Below are positions 5,110-13,222 of a stretch of DNA of 14,128 bases, piece after piece (position 1 is the stretch's first letter; each line of letters starts with the position of its first letter). The stretch covers positions 1-14,128 of the forward strand of contig CAZHLU010000026.1 of the NCBI GenBank assembly GCA_964533435.1. The letters run 5' to 3'. Source of the stretch: CAZWIT01 sp964533435. GTDB lineage: Bacteria; Patescibacteriota; Patescibacteriia; UBA1558; GWA2-36-10. The position numbers were made by a program, and so were the translations under genes. The notes below the pieces were generated by a model. The model worked only from the letters and a program-made list of their open reading frames with translations. It had not been told where the DNA came from and ran no database searches.

Positions 5110-6831
5110 TTATTTTCTAATAAAAATTTTCCAATTATTTTTTTCAGCTACTAACAACCAATCTTTTTCACTGACTAAATTAGCTGGTAAATAAATAGTG
5201 AAATCTTTGCCACCATTAGGATAATTATCCGACCATAAAAAAATACTATAAACATTTTCCGCTGCTAAACTCGGCTGAGTATAAAGAAGCAAAGTATCAA
5301 TTGCCTGAAAAGGTGCTTGATCAGCAAGTTGAGTAAAGGTATCTGAATCTTCAGCCTCGGTCATTTTAGTTACAAATTCTAGACGTTTACTATAATTGGC
5401 AGCCTGATGACTAAAATGCGGACTATGAGCTAAATAATAAGATAAGGGCAAATAGGCATTAAACCTAGCCTCACCACTATAAAACCAAGTGCGCTTTTCA
5501 TAATCCGGAACTTTGTCTTTTATTAATCTAGAAACTTCTTCAATAGCCTGGGATGGTTTTAGATCAATTTCAATTTGCCTTAATACCACTGGATCATCAA
5601 TAAATTTAATCATTGGTAATTGACTAAGCGCCAATAAGCTTAATATTAAAATAAAAATTGATCGCCATCGTTCTATTTTTATAGATTGATAAAAAGTAAT
5701 TAAACCATAGCTTAAAGTAATGGCTATAAAAATACCCCCTAAAAATAAAAATGGTTTAGCAGCTTGAATAGGATTTTGAAAAAATAAAAATGATAATAAA
5801 GAAATGGCCTGATAAAAATAACAAGCAAGTATCGCCCACAAGCTAAGTTTTACTACTTTTTGTTTATAAAACAAAGCCAAGCTAACAATGCTTAAAAAAA
5901 TAAAAATATTTCTAATTAGCGAACTGCCCCAGGGCAAGTAGGTAAAAAAATCACTAACAACAAAAAATTTAGCCTGCCAATTTTCTATACCATACTTTAA
6001 ATAAGACCAAAATAGTGGTAATAAATATGGCAAACTAAATACTAAAATTAAAATGCCTAGCAAGCTTAATCGTATAAAAGACCTGAGTTTAGCTGTTTGT
6101 TTAAAAATCAAAAAGATAAATAGAGGTATCATCACTAGCCACCAAAAATAGAATAACAAAAATAATAATCCCCCACTAATACCAAACCACCAATAATATT
6201 TTTTGGGCCAATGATTTTGATCCAAAACTTGAAATAATAAAATTAACCATAAACCACAGCCTAAGGCAGCTAAAGTTTCGTAGGGTTTAAAAATAATAGT
6301 ATCAAAGTCTAACAACAAAAAATATGTTGTTGGCACTAAAAACCAAAACCAAGGCTGATTTATAATCGTAATCTTATTTTCGTCTGCTTTATAAATTTTT
6401 TTCCAAAACCAAGCTTGATAAAAGTAGGTACCAAAAAACCAAATTATTAAAGTCCAAATTACCCCTATTTTAGCTGCCCCAATGGCATTATGAACAAAAG
6501 GCGCAGCTATTAAACCAGTTAACCAAAAATATAAAGGCGGATAAAAATTAGGCAAATTAGTATAATAAAAATCTGACCACCAATGAGCTGACATGGCCTT
6601 GGTCAAATAGGCAGCTATTAATAACTCATCGCCAACTGTCCCCCACCAAAATTGACGCAAAGGATAGGCTAAAACAAAATAAAAAATAATAATAGCCAAA
6701 GCTGTGGCTGTTAAAAAAATAAAAGGTTTATATTTATAACGCCAAGCTAAAAACAAAAAAATTAAATAAGCCAGTAGAACTAGCTTACTAATGGTTAAGA
6801 TATAAATAGTAGTTAACCCAAATTCTGGCAT
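5110..6831 (-). CDS. Multi-pass membrane protein, GT-C glycosyltransferase resembling AftA (GT85)
   Basis: A 573-residue protein with roughly ten to twelve hydrophobic segments in its first 420 residues, then a soluble, probably extracytoplasmic C-terminal domain of about 150 residues. After the second hydrophobic segment comes an acidic loop typical of GT-C enzymes: GDE at 67-69, D87, then LPNFYPPLYFWLTG (93-106) and FKPYET (181-186). The FYPP-x-x-FW block and the later PYE recall the N-terminal domain of actinobacterial arabinofuranosyltransferase AftA, which uses decaprenyl-phosphate sugars outside the membrane. AftA is somewhat longer (about 640). D68/E69 are the likely catalytic acids. 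The substrate in this organism is unknown. The gene starts 11 bases after gyrB and is followed after 17 bases by the CoA-binding gene. Other polyprenyl-phosphate-dependent GT-C families remain possible. Confidence 0.6.
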   Translation of the reverse strand: MPEFGLTTIYILTISKLVLLAYLIFLFLAWRYKYKPFIFLTATALAIIIFYFVLAYPLRQFWWGTVGDELLIAAYLTKAMSAHWWSDFYYTNLPNFYPPLYFWLTGLIAAPFVHNAIGAAKIGVIWTLIIWFFGTYFYQAWFWKKIYKADENKITIINQPWFWFLVPTTYFLLLDFDTIIFKPYETLAALGCGLWLILLFQVLDQNHWPKKYYWWFGISGGLLFLLFYFWWLVMIPLFIFLIFKQTAKLRSFIRLSLLGILILVFSLPYLLPLFWSYLKYGIENWQAKFFVVSDFFTYLPWGSSLIRNIFIFLSIVSLALFYKQKVVKLSLWAILACYFYQAISLLSFLFFQNPIQAAKPFLFLGGIFIAITLSYGLITFYQSIKIERWRSIFILILSLLALSQLPMIKFIDDPVVLRQIEIDLKPSQAIEEVSRLIKDKVPDYEKRTWFYSGEARFNAYLPLSYYLAHSPHFSHQAANYSKRLEFVTKMTEAEDSDTFTQLADQAPFQAIDTLLLYTQPSLAAENVYSIFLWSDNYPNGGKDFTIYLPANLVSEKDWLLVAEKNNWKIFIRK

Positions 6832-6842
6832 TAGACCAAAAA

Positions 6843-8873
6843 TTAAATATCTAAGTTTTTTACATTTTTAGCGTGTGTCTGGATAAACTTTTTACGTGGA
6901 GCAACATCAGCACCCATTAATACTTCAAAAACTTCATCAGCTTTTGCTGCCTCTTCAATGGTAACAACTTTCAAAACTCGAGAATTTGGGTTCATGGTAG
7001 TTTCCCATAATTGAGTTGGGTTCATTTCTCCCAAACCTTTGTAGCGCTGGATATTTACTTTGGCTACTTTTTTGGCTGTAATTTCTACTTGTTCTGCTTC
7101 AGTTTTTTCCTCATCGCTATCTGAACTATAATCAGTAACCAATAAATCCTCTTCTTTGAGTCCGTATTTTTTCTTTAATTTATCTAAATCAGCATCGTTA
7201 TAAACATAATTAATTTCCTTGCCTTGCTGAACACGATATAAAGGTGGCTGAGCCACATAAATATGCCCTTGCCTAACTAAGTCCGGTAAATGACGATAAA
7301 ATAAAGTTAAAAGCAAAGTACGAATGTGAGCGCCGTCAACGTCAGCATCAGTCATAATAACAATACGATCATAACGTAAATCTTCAATATTAAATTGTTC
7401 ACCGATATTAGTACCCAGTGCAATAATTAAAGATTTAATTTCGTTGTTAGCCAACATTTTATCTAAACGAGCTCTTTCTACATTTAAAATCTTACCTCGT
7501 AAAGGCAAAATAGCCTGAAATTTACGATCTCGGCCTTGTTTGGCAGAACCGCCGGCTGAATCACCCTCAACAATAAATAACTCTGAATCTTTTGAATCAC
7601 GATTAGAACAATCAGCAAGTTTTCCAGGCAAAGTTAAACCCTCGAGCATACCTTTACGTAATACTGTTTCGCGGGCTGAACGTGCGGCAATTCTAGCTTG
7701 AGCAGCCAACAAACACTTACCTAATATTTCTTTGGCATCGCGTGGGTTTTCTTCTAAGAATGAATCCAAAGACTCTGAAAATATTGACTCTACTACTGGT
7801 CTTACTTCAACATTGCCTAATTTTGCTTTGGTCTGACCTTCAAATTGTGGTTCTGGCAATTTTACACTAACAATGGCAGTAAGACCTTCGCGGACATCAT
7901 CTGAGGTTAAATTATCATCCTTTTCTTTTAAATAACCATTTTTACGAGCATATTTATTTAGAATCCTGGTTAAGGCTGTTTTAAAACCAACCAAATGAGA
8001 ACCACCTTCGGGATTATAAATATTATTAGCAAAAGCATACATTACCTCGCGGTAATCAGTGGTATATTGAAAAGCAATTTCTACTTGAATATTTTCTTTT
8101 TCTTTATTAACGTAAAAAACTTTTTCTTGTTTAGCTTCGTTGTTAAAATTTAAATGACGAATATAAGAAGCAATACCGCCTTCAAAATAATAACGGTAAC
8201 TTTTAATATTTTTGGGATCACGTTCATCAAAAATATTAATTTTTACACCTTTGGTAAGATAAGCTTGTTGACGTAAATGTTCAACTACGGTTTGCCACTC
8301 AAATTCTAAAACTGTAAAAATAGTTGGATCAGGTTGAAAAATCTGAGTAGTACCAGTTCGATCTGATTTACCAATAGCTTTAACATTTGCCACTGCTTTG
8401 CCACGACGATATTCTTGCATCCAAATTTTACCATCACGCTCTACTTCGCTACGCATATAAACAGACAAAGCGTTTACTACCGAAACACCTACGCCGTGTA
8501 AACCACCTGATACTTTGTAGCCACCACCTTCACCAAATTTACCACCCGCATGCAAAGTAGTCATAACCGTTTCTAGGGCTGATTTTTTGGTTACCTTGTG
8601 AGTTTCGACTGGAATACCGCGACCATTATCTCTAACTTTTACCATACCATCTGGTAAAAGACTTACTTCAATAGTATCAGCGTGACCACCCATGGCCTCG
8701 TCAATGCCATTATCGACTACTTCCCAAATCAAGTGATGTAAACCAACTGAAGCCGTATTACCAATATACATGCCCGGACGTTTTCTAACTGGATCAAGAC
8801 CCTCAAGTACTGTGATGTTTTCCGCAGTATAGCCAGCTTTTTTAACTGGTTTTTCTTTATCTTGCTTTGACAT
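6843..8873 (-). CDS. gyrB: DNA gyrase subunit B
   Basis: ATPase subunit of the type IIA topoisomerase that introduces negative supercoils. The 676 residues contain the GHKL ATPase domain (E51, N55, DNGRGIP 82-88, GGLHGVGV 123-130). The transducer domain follows with the QTK loop (347-349). The TOPRIM domain has EGDSAGG at 436-442 and the metal-binding DADVD at 509-513, and the C-terminal block has QRYKGLGEMN (609-618). The length is that of Gram-positive-type GyrB without the long Gram-negative insertion. A charged, low-complexity link (DSDEEKTEAEQ, about 585-595) separates TOPRIM from the tail. ParE is the alternative, but the GyrB-like motifs favour gyrase; gyrA is not in the window. It appears to head a three-gene unit with the GT-C and CoA-binding genes. 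Confidence 0.95.
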   Translation of the reverse strand: MSKQDKEKPVKKAGYTAENITVLEGLDPVRKRPGMYIGNTASVGLHHLIWEVVDNGIDEAMGGHADTIEVSLLPDGMVKVRDNGRGIPVETHKVTKKSALETVMTTLHAGGKFGEGGGYKVSGGLHGVGVSVVNALSVYMRSEVERDGKIWMQEYRRGKAVANVKAIGKSDRTGTTQIFQPDPTIFTVLEFEWQTVVEHLRQQAYLTKGVKINIFDERDPKNIKSYRYYFEGGIASYIRHLNFNNEAKQEKVFYVNKEKENIQVEIAFQYTTDYREVMYAFANNIYNPEGGSHLVGFKTALTRILNKYARKNGYLKEKDDNLTSDDVREGLTAIVSVKLPEPQFEGQTKAKLGNVEVRPVVESIFSESLDSFLEENPRDAKEILGKCLLAAQARIAARSARETVLRKGMLEGLTLPGKLADCSNRDSKDSELFIVEGDSAGGSAKQGRDRKFQAILPLRGKILNVERARLDKMLANNEIKSLIIALGTNIGEQFNIEDLRYDRIVIMTDADVDGAHIRTLLLTLFYRHLPDLVRQGHIYVAQPPLYRVQQGKEINYVYNDADLDKLKKKYGLKEEDLLVTDYSSDSDEEKTEAEQVEITAKKVAKVNIQRYKGLGEMNPTQLWETTMNPNSRVLKVVTIEEAAKADEVFEVLMGADVAPRKKFIQTHAKNVKNLDI

Positions 8874-8927
8874 AAGATATAATTAAATAAAAATTTAAGC
8901 TCTAATTTTAGCTTATTAATTGCTTAT

Positions 8928-8956
8928 ATTTTAGCATAAAAATCAGAAAAAAACAA
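8928..8956 (-). promoter_or_regulatory. Possible promoter of the gyrB unit
   Basis: On the minus strand TTGTTT (8956-8951) and TAAAAT (8933-8928) are 17 bases apart, with TG one base before the -10 (extended -10). The -35 overlaps the stem and U-tract of the pheT terminator. The region is AT-rich, so chance matches are likely and confidence is moderate. Confidence 0.45.
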
Positions 8957-8974
8957 CCTAAAATTAGGTTGTTT
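8947..8974 (-). terminator. Rho-independent terminator of the pheS-pheT unit
   Basis: The inverted repeat AAACAACCTAA / TTAGGTTGTTT (8951-8974) is followed on the minus strand by seven T (8953-8947, partly within the stem end). It lies 24 bases after the pheT stop codon and separates this unit from gyrB. Confidence 0.85.
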
Positions 8975-8998
8975 CTTATCTATTTTTTTTATCTAATA

Positions 8999-11428
8999 TT
9001 AGCGCAATTTTGCCTTAAATTTTTTCTCTAAATTAGCTAAAATAGTAGCCATTAATTGATCCACGTCTTCTGTTAATAAAGTACGATCGTCACTACGGAA
9101 TTCTAGGTGAAAAGCTAAGGACTTTTGATTTTCTGGCACTTCTTTACCAGTATATACATCAAAAGGTTCTAGATTGCGAATAAGGCTTGAAACCTTACTT
9201 ATCTCTTGGGCAATACTATGCCAAGTTACCTGTTTATCAACTATAATCGCAATATCACGATCAATGCTTGGGTATTTAGGTAAAAATGTATATGTTTTAC
9301 TAGAATTAATATATTTTATTAAAGTTGAAAAATTTAAATCCCAAAAACCAAGACTAACTTTTTGCTTAGCACTGGTAAATAATTCTTTTTTTAATAGACC
9401 AAATTGACCTAATTCAATATCTTGAAAGGTTATCCGACCAGCAATACTTGCATAAGGTAAATCAAAACTTTCCCAATTACAATTTAAGCCCCAATGTTTC
9501 AATAATGATTCTAACAAACCTTTTACTGAAAGATACATTGTTTCTGCATCACACTCACACAACTCTACGCCCGTTAAATGCTTTGGTTGTTGTGGTAAAA
9601 AACCTTTATGACTTTTGTCTGTATGATGATTGCTATTTTCTTTTTTATCAAAAACTCTTTCTAATTCAAAAATTTTAAAATTATTCTGCCAACGATAATT
9701 TTCTTCGGCTGCATTAAACAAATTTGGTAGTAGCGAATTATTTAAATAAGCCTGATCTGGACTAACTGCATTTTTGACTTTAATATTTTTTTCTAAATCC
9801 AAGCCTAGAGCATTAGCCCAAAATTGATTGGTAAACGGATAGGTAGTAACTTCGTTATAAGCCTGGCCCCAAGCTAACCAAGTTTTTACTTCTTTGGCAG
9901 CATCATGCGTTATATCAAAGATTGGTTCCTGCAAAGTCAATTGAGGCAATACATATGGTAATTTGTCATAACCATAAATACGTGCTACTTCCTCAACAAT
10001 ATCCTCTGGCACAGAAATATCTTTGGTGGCCCTAAATGATGGCACCTGAATATTAAAAACTTTTTTCTTATAATCAACCTTAAATTGCAAACGAGTTAAA
10101 ATATCTTTGATTTCTTTAGCAGGAAGTGCTGTTCCCATTCTATCAGTTAGCAAATTTTCTGGTACTGTTAAAGAAATTTCTTTAAAAGGACTATTATTAA
10201 TATCTATTAAATTACTAGAAACTTCTGCTTCTGGATTCATAGCCAAAATTAAACGTGCTACCTTATGCAGAGCAAGAATTGTCAAATTTGGATCTAAAGA
10301 TTTTTCAAAACGAGCCGAACTTTCGCTACGTAAACCTAAAAATTGAGAAGCACGACGAATAGTTGAAGCTTTAAAACAAGCTGATTCTAAAATAATATCA
10401 GTTGTATCTTTAACTATCTCACTATTTTGGCCACCCATGATACCAGCAATGGCTAAATATTTTTTGCCATCTGCAATCATTAGGGTTTCACCACTAAGCT
10501 TTCTTTTTACTCCGTCCAAAGTTACAAAATGCTCATTGGGCTTTGCCAACTTTACTACTATCTTATGATCTTCAATTTGTTTTGCGTCAAAAGCGTGCAA
10601 TGGCTGTCCTAATTCATACATTACAAAATTAGTGGCATCAACTATATTATTAATTGGACGTAAACCCACTGCTAATAATTTTACTTTTAACCACCAAGGT
10701 GACTCAGCTACCTTGATATTACTTAAAGCCAAAGCTGAATAACGATAACAGCTAGCTTGATCCTGCACTTCTGCTTTTAATTTTAATTTATCTTGGGTAA
10801 CAAAAGGTTCTATGTTATATTCAGCTAATTTAAGACGATAGATAGCTGCTAGTTCTCGAGCTAAACCATATTGTCCCCATAAATCAGGACGATGATTGAT
10901 TGATTTATTATCAATATTAATCACAACATCATCTAGTGATAAAGCCTGACTCAATTTTTGACCAGCTTTTATTTTAAAATCTGACAAATCAATAATTTCT
11001 TTTTCATTGTTAGTTGGAAATAATAAATCTAAACCAATTTCTGAGGCTGCCACAATCATACCTCGACTTTCTACACCTCTGATTTTTGTAGCACTAAGTT
11101 CTACCCAATCACCTTGACCATGCCAACGCACTTTGCTACCTAAGGTTGCAACCGCTACTAACATGCCAGTACGCAAATTAGAACCACCGCAAACTATCTG
11201 TTCTTGAGTTTCTCCTAGTGACACCTGACATACTTGTAATAGATCAGCTTGCGGATGTTTAGTAATCTGTTTAATCTTACCAACTACAATCCCTTCTAAA
11301 TCTTTAGCCTGATCTAAAACTTCCTCAACTTCAACCGTTGACATAGTAAGAGCTAAGGCAATTTCTTTAGAGCTTAAATTATTTGGAATTTTTAGCCAGT
11401 TTTTTACCCAATTTAAGGATAGATACAT
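8999..11428 (-). CDS. pheT: Phenylalanyl-tRNA synthetase beta subunit
   Basis: The 809-residue product is the editing and tRNA-binding subunit of the alpha2-beta2 enzyme. It begins MYLSLNWVKNWL, the canonical N-terminus. It then has the EMAP/OB-type tRNA-binding domain (about 39-150), B3/B4 editing domain (about 205-375), B5 (about 400-475, ending EEVARIYGYDKLPY), catalytic-like core (about 485-690) and the C-terminal ferredoxin-fold anticodon-binding domain (about 715-809, starting FLPKYPSIDRDIAIIVD). Length is normal for bacteria. It begins four bases after the pheS stop codon, so the two subunits are translated from one mRNA in a fixed ratio. A terminator follows. The start at 11428 is set by the conserved N-terminus, not by a ribosome binding site. 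Confidence 0.98.
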   Translation of the reverse strand: MYLSLNWVKNWLKIPNNLSSKEIALALTMSTVEVEEVLDQAKDLEGIVVGKIKQITKHPQADLLQVCQVSLGETQEQIVCGGSNLRTGMLVAVATLGSKVRWHGQGDWVELSATKIRGVESRGMIVAASEIGLDLLFPTNNEKEIIDLSDFKIKAGQKLSQALSLDDVVINIDNKSINHRPDLWGQYGLARELAAIYRLKLAEYNIEPFVTQDKLKLKAEVQDQASCYRYSALALSNIKVAESPWWLKVKLLAVGLRPINNIVDATNFVMYELGQPLHAFDAKQIEDHKIVVKLAKPNEHFVTLDGVKRKLSGETLMIADGKKYLAIAGIMGGQNSEIVKDTTDIILESACFKASTIRRASQFLGLRSESSARFEKSLDPNLTILALHKVARLILAMNPEAEVSSNLIDINNSPFKEISLTVPENLLTDRMGTALPAKEIKDILTRLQFKVDYKKKVFNIQVPSFRATKDISVPEDIVEEVARIYGYDKLPYVLPQLTLQEPIFDITHDAAKEVKTWLAWGQAYNEVTTYPFTNQFWANALGLDLEKNIKVKNAVSPDQAYLNNSLLPNLFNAAEENYRWQNNFKIFELERVFDKKENSNHHTDKSHKGFLPQQPKHLTGVELCECDAETMYLSVKGLLESLLKHWGLNCNWESFDLPYASIAGRITFQDIELGQFGLLKKELFTSAKQKVSLGFWDLNFSTLIKYINSSKTYTFLPKYPSIDRDIAIIVDKQVTWHSIAQEISKVSSLIRNLEPFDVYTGKEVPENQKSLAFHLEFRSDDRTLLTEDVDQLMATILANLEKKFKAKLR

Positions 11429-11432
11429 ATAA

Positions 11433-12437
11433 TTAAAATTGATTTAAAAATCTTAAGTCAGCTGAAGTAAGCAATCTGATATCGTTAATCTTATACTTCA
11501 TCATTACTAGCCTAGTAAAACCCAGACCAAAGGCAAAGCCTGAATAACTATTTGGATCAATACCAGCTGCTGACAATACTTTAGGATGAACCATGCCACA
11601 AGGCATTAATTCTACCCAACCAGACTGTTTACAGACCGAACAGCCCTTACCCCCACAAATTAAACACTTAATATCCATTTCAAAACCAGGCTCAACAAAA
11701 GGGAAAAAACCAGGACGTAAACGCACTGTTACTTCGGTCTTAAAAACAGCCGATAATAATGATTTCATTACAGCAATTAAATTGCCAATATTAATATTTT
11801 TATCGACCATCAAACCCTCTAATTGGTGAAAGGTATGATCATGTGAGGCATCAGTTGATTCTGAACGAAATACCCTGCCCGGGAAAATACCTCTAAAAGG
11901 AGCACCGTATTTTTCTAACATACGCACTTGTAAATTAGATGTATGTGTACGCAATAAATTGCCATCATCTAACCAAAAAGTATCCTGAGTATCACGAGCC
12001 GGATGCTCTTCGGGAATATTTAAAGCTGTAAAATTATAATATTCAGATTCAAGTTGCGGTCCATCAAAAACAGTAAATCCCATTTGTAAAAAAGCTTGCT
12101 CAATTTCATTTTGAATATTAGTCAATGGATGCAAATGACCAACTGGCCGTACCGTACCTGGTAAAGTAGGATCAAAATCTAAATTCTCTCCAGCCGCACC
12201 AAATTTTTCTTCTAACTTTGAAAAGGCACTACTTAACTCTTCTTTTAATTGATTAGCAATTTGCCCAATCTTTGGTTTTTCTTCAGCTGCTAAATCTTTT
12301 AAATCCTTTAGGGTATCAGCTAGCAGACCCTTGCGTCCTAAATATTTATTTTTAAGATCAAACAAAGTTTTGGAATCTTTAATTGACTCTATTTCTTTCC
12401 AAAAATTATTTTTTAATTCACCTAATTTTTTTTCCAT
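11433..12437 (-). CDS. pheS: Phenylalanyl-tRNA synthetase alpha subunit
   Basis: Catalytic subunit that charges tRNA-Phe. The 334 residues comprise an N-terminal coiled coil (about 1-85) and the class II core: HPARDTQDTFW at 145-155, RTHTS (163-167), motif 2 around FPGRVFRSE (185-193) and motif 3 FAFGLGFTRLVMM (301-313). An insertion carries four cysteines, C258-x2-C261 and C266-x2-C269 (CLICGGKGCSVC), followed by GW. This looks like a structural zinc site. It is absent from E. coli PheS but known in PheS of several other phyla. The gene follows the four-helix membrane protein gene by 14 bases and precedes pheT by four. Confidence 0.98.
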   Translation of the reverse strand: MEKKLGELKNNFWKEIESIKDSKTLFDLKNKYLGRKGLLADTLKDLKDLAAEEKPKIGQIANQLKEELSSAFSKLEEKFGAAGENLDFDPTLPGTVRPVGHLHPLTNIQNEIEQAFLQMGFTVFDGPQLESEYYNFTALNIPEEHPARDTQDTFWLDDGNLLRTHTSNLQVRMLEKYGAPFRGIFPGRVFRSESTDASHDHTFHQLEGLMVDKNINIGNLIAVMKSLLSAVFKTEVTVRLRPGFFPFVEPGFEMDIKCLICGGKGCSVCKQSGWVELMPCGMVHPKVLSAAGIDPNSYSGFAFGLGFTRLVMMKYKINDIRLLTSADLRFLNQF

Positions 12438-12451
12438 AAAATTAATTTATC

Positions 12452-12853
12452 CTATTTAAGCAAACTCTCCTCTGAATCGTGTCGAAATAATAAAATAACA
12501 AATTCTAAAGCAGCCGCTGCCAGTGCTAGTAATACTGTATTCCACCAAGTAAGCAAGCGCGCTGATTGTAACCACATAGCTATTACCACTACTAATGCCA
12601 TTATTAGACCCTGCCTTAGAGAATTAACAATTGCTAAGCGATTTTGCATACGTTCTTTACTAAATAAACGTCTTAACCAAAAGCCTAGTAATGACAATAA
12701 GCCTAAAGAAGCTAAAAATAAAGTTAAATAAAATAGACCAAAAACCACCCAGTTAGCCTGACTTGGGTCAAAATTAAAGATAATTATAAAAAAACCAAAG
12801 CTGGAAAGGCCGGCCATTATGCCCATTATTATGCTATATATTTTATGATTCAT
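12452..12853 (-). CDS. Small four-helix membrane protein of unknown function
   Basis: I do not recognise this 133-residue protein. It has four hydrophobic segments (about 5-27, 33-60, 80-98 and 103-125). A basic cytoplasmic-type loop (FWLRRLFSKERMQNRL, about 58-73) lies between helices two and three, and a short acidic tail follows (HDSEESLLK). There is no cleavable signal peptide or obvious catalytic motif. The first ATG (MNHKIYS) is preferred because the predicted transcription start is only about two to four bases upstream; the ATG of MGIMAG would cut the first helix. It sits 45 bases after the ASCH gene and 14 before pheS. It seems to head the pheS-pheT transcript without any evident functional link. 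Confidence 0.78.
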   Translation of the reverse strand: MNHKIYSIIMGIMAGLSSFGFFIIIFNFDPSQANWVVFGLFYLTLFLASLGLLSLLGFWLRRLFSKERMQNRLAIVNSLRQGLIMALVVVIAMWLQSARLLTWWNTVLLALAAAALEFVILLFRHDSEESLLK

Positions 12854-12862
12854 CTGGTGCTA

Positions 12863-12891
12863 ATTTTAACAAAAAAACCTATAAAAATCAA
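12863..12891 (-). promoter_or_regulatory. Internal promoter for the membrane protein-pheS-pheT unit
   Basis: On the minus strand TTGATT (12891-12886) and TAAAAT (12868-12863) are 17 bases apart, with an extended -10 TG one base before the hexamer. Only nine bases separate the -10 from the ATG at 12853, so the mRNA would be leaderless or nearly so. Confidence 0.55.
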
Positions 12892-12898
12892 CGCTTTA

Positions 12899-13222
12899 TT
12901 ATAATAATTTAAACTTAATAATTTTAACTTCCGTAGCGGGTCCAACTGGCAAATTATAAAATTTAGAAAAAGTATCATACATCTCTTGCTTTGAAGCATA
13001 GCTTTCGTGGCCCGCTTTTTCTTGAGAGTCTAGACTGCCTAATTTAGAAAATAAAACTTCAATTACTTTTGCACGTGCAAATTCTTTACCACCCGCATCA
13101 CAAAGACTAAGCTCGTCATTTACTATAATATTTTTTTCATCATTAAGTCTCCAGGTGCTAGTTTTTTTACCAGCTAAAATTAGCTCTGGTAAAGGCGCAA
13201 CAAATTTAAGTGTTTTTAACAT
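12899..13222 (-). CDS. ASCH-domain protein
   Basis: A 107-residue product made of one ASCH domain (PUA-like fold). The N-terminal strand LKFVAPLPELILAGKKTSTWRL carries the family's G-K-K-T-x-T-x-R signature at about residues 18-25. It is followed by a GKEFARAKVIEV strand pair and the helix with ESYASKQEMYDTF. ASCH proteins bind RNA or modified nucleosides; one group (YqfB-like) hydrolyses N4-acetylcytidine, but the activity here cannot be assigned. The ATG at 13222 gives a start just before the first strand. A longer open frame to 13285 is rejected because it only extends over the end of the upstream helicase gene. The start overlaps that gene's last 17 bases, suggesting coupled translation. 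Confidence 0.85.
   Translation of the reverse strand: MLKTLKFVAPLPELILAGKKTSTWRLNDEKNIIVNDELSLCDAGGKEFARAKVIEVLFSKLGSLDSQEKAGHESYASKQEMYDTFSKFYNLPVGPATEVKIIKFKLL

Noticed and set aside
9174..9678. Two plus-strand open frames antisense to pheT
   Set aside because: They lie within the strongly conserved pheT coding sequence and have no initiation signals or recognisable protein features.
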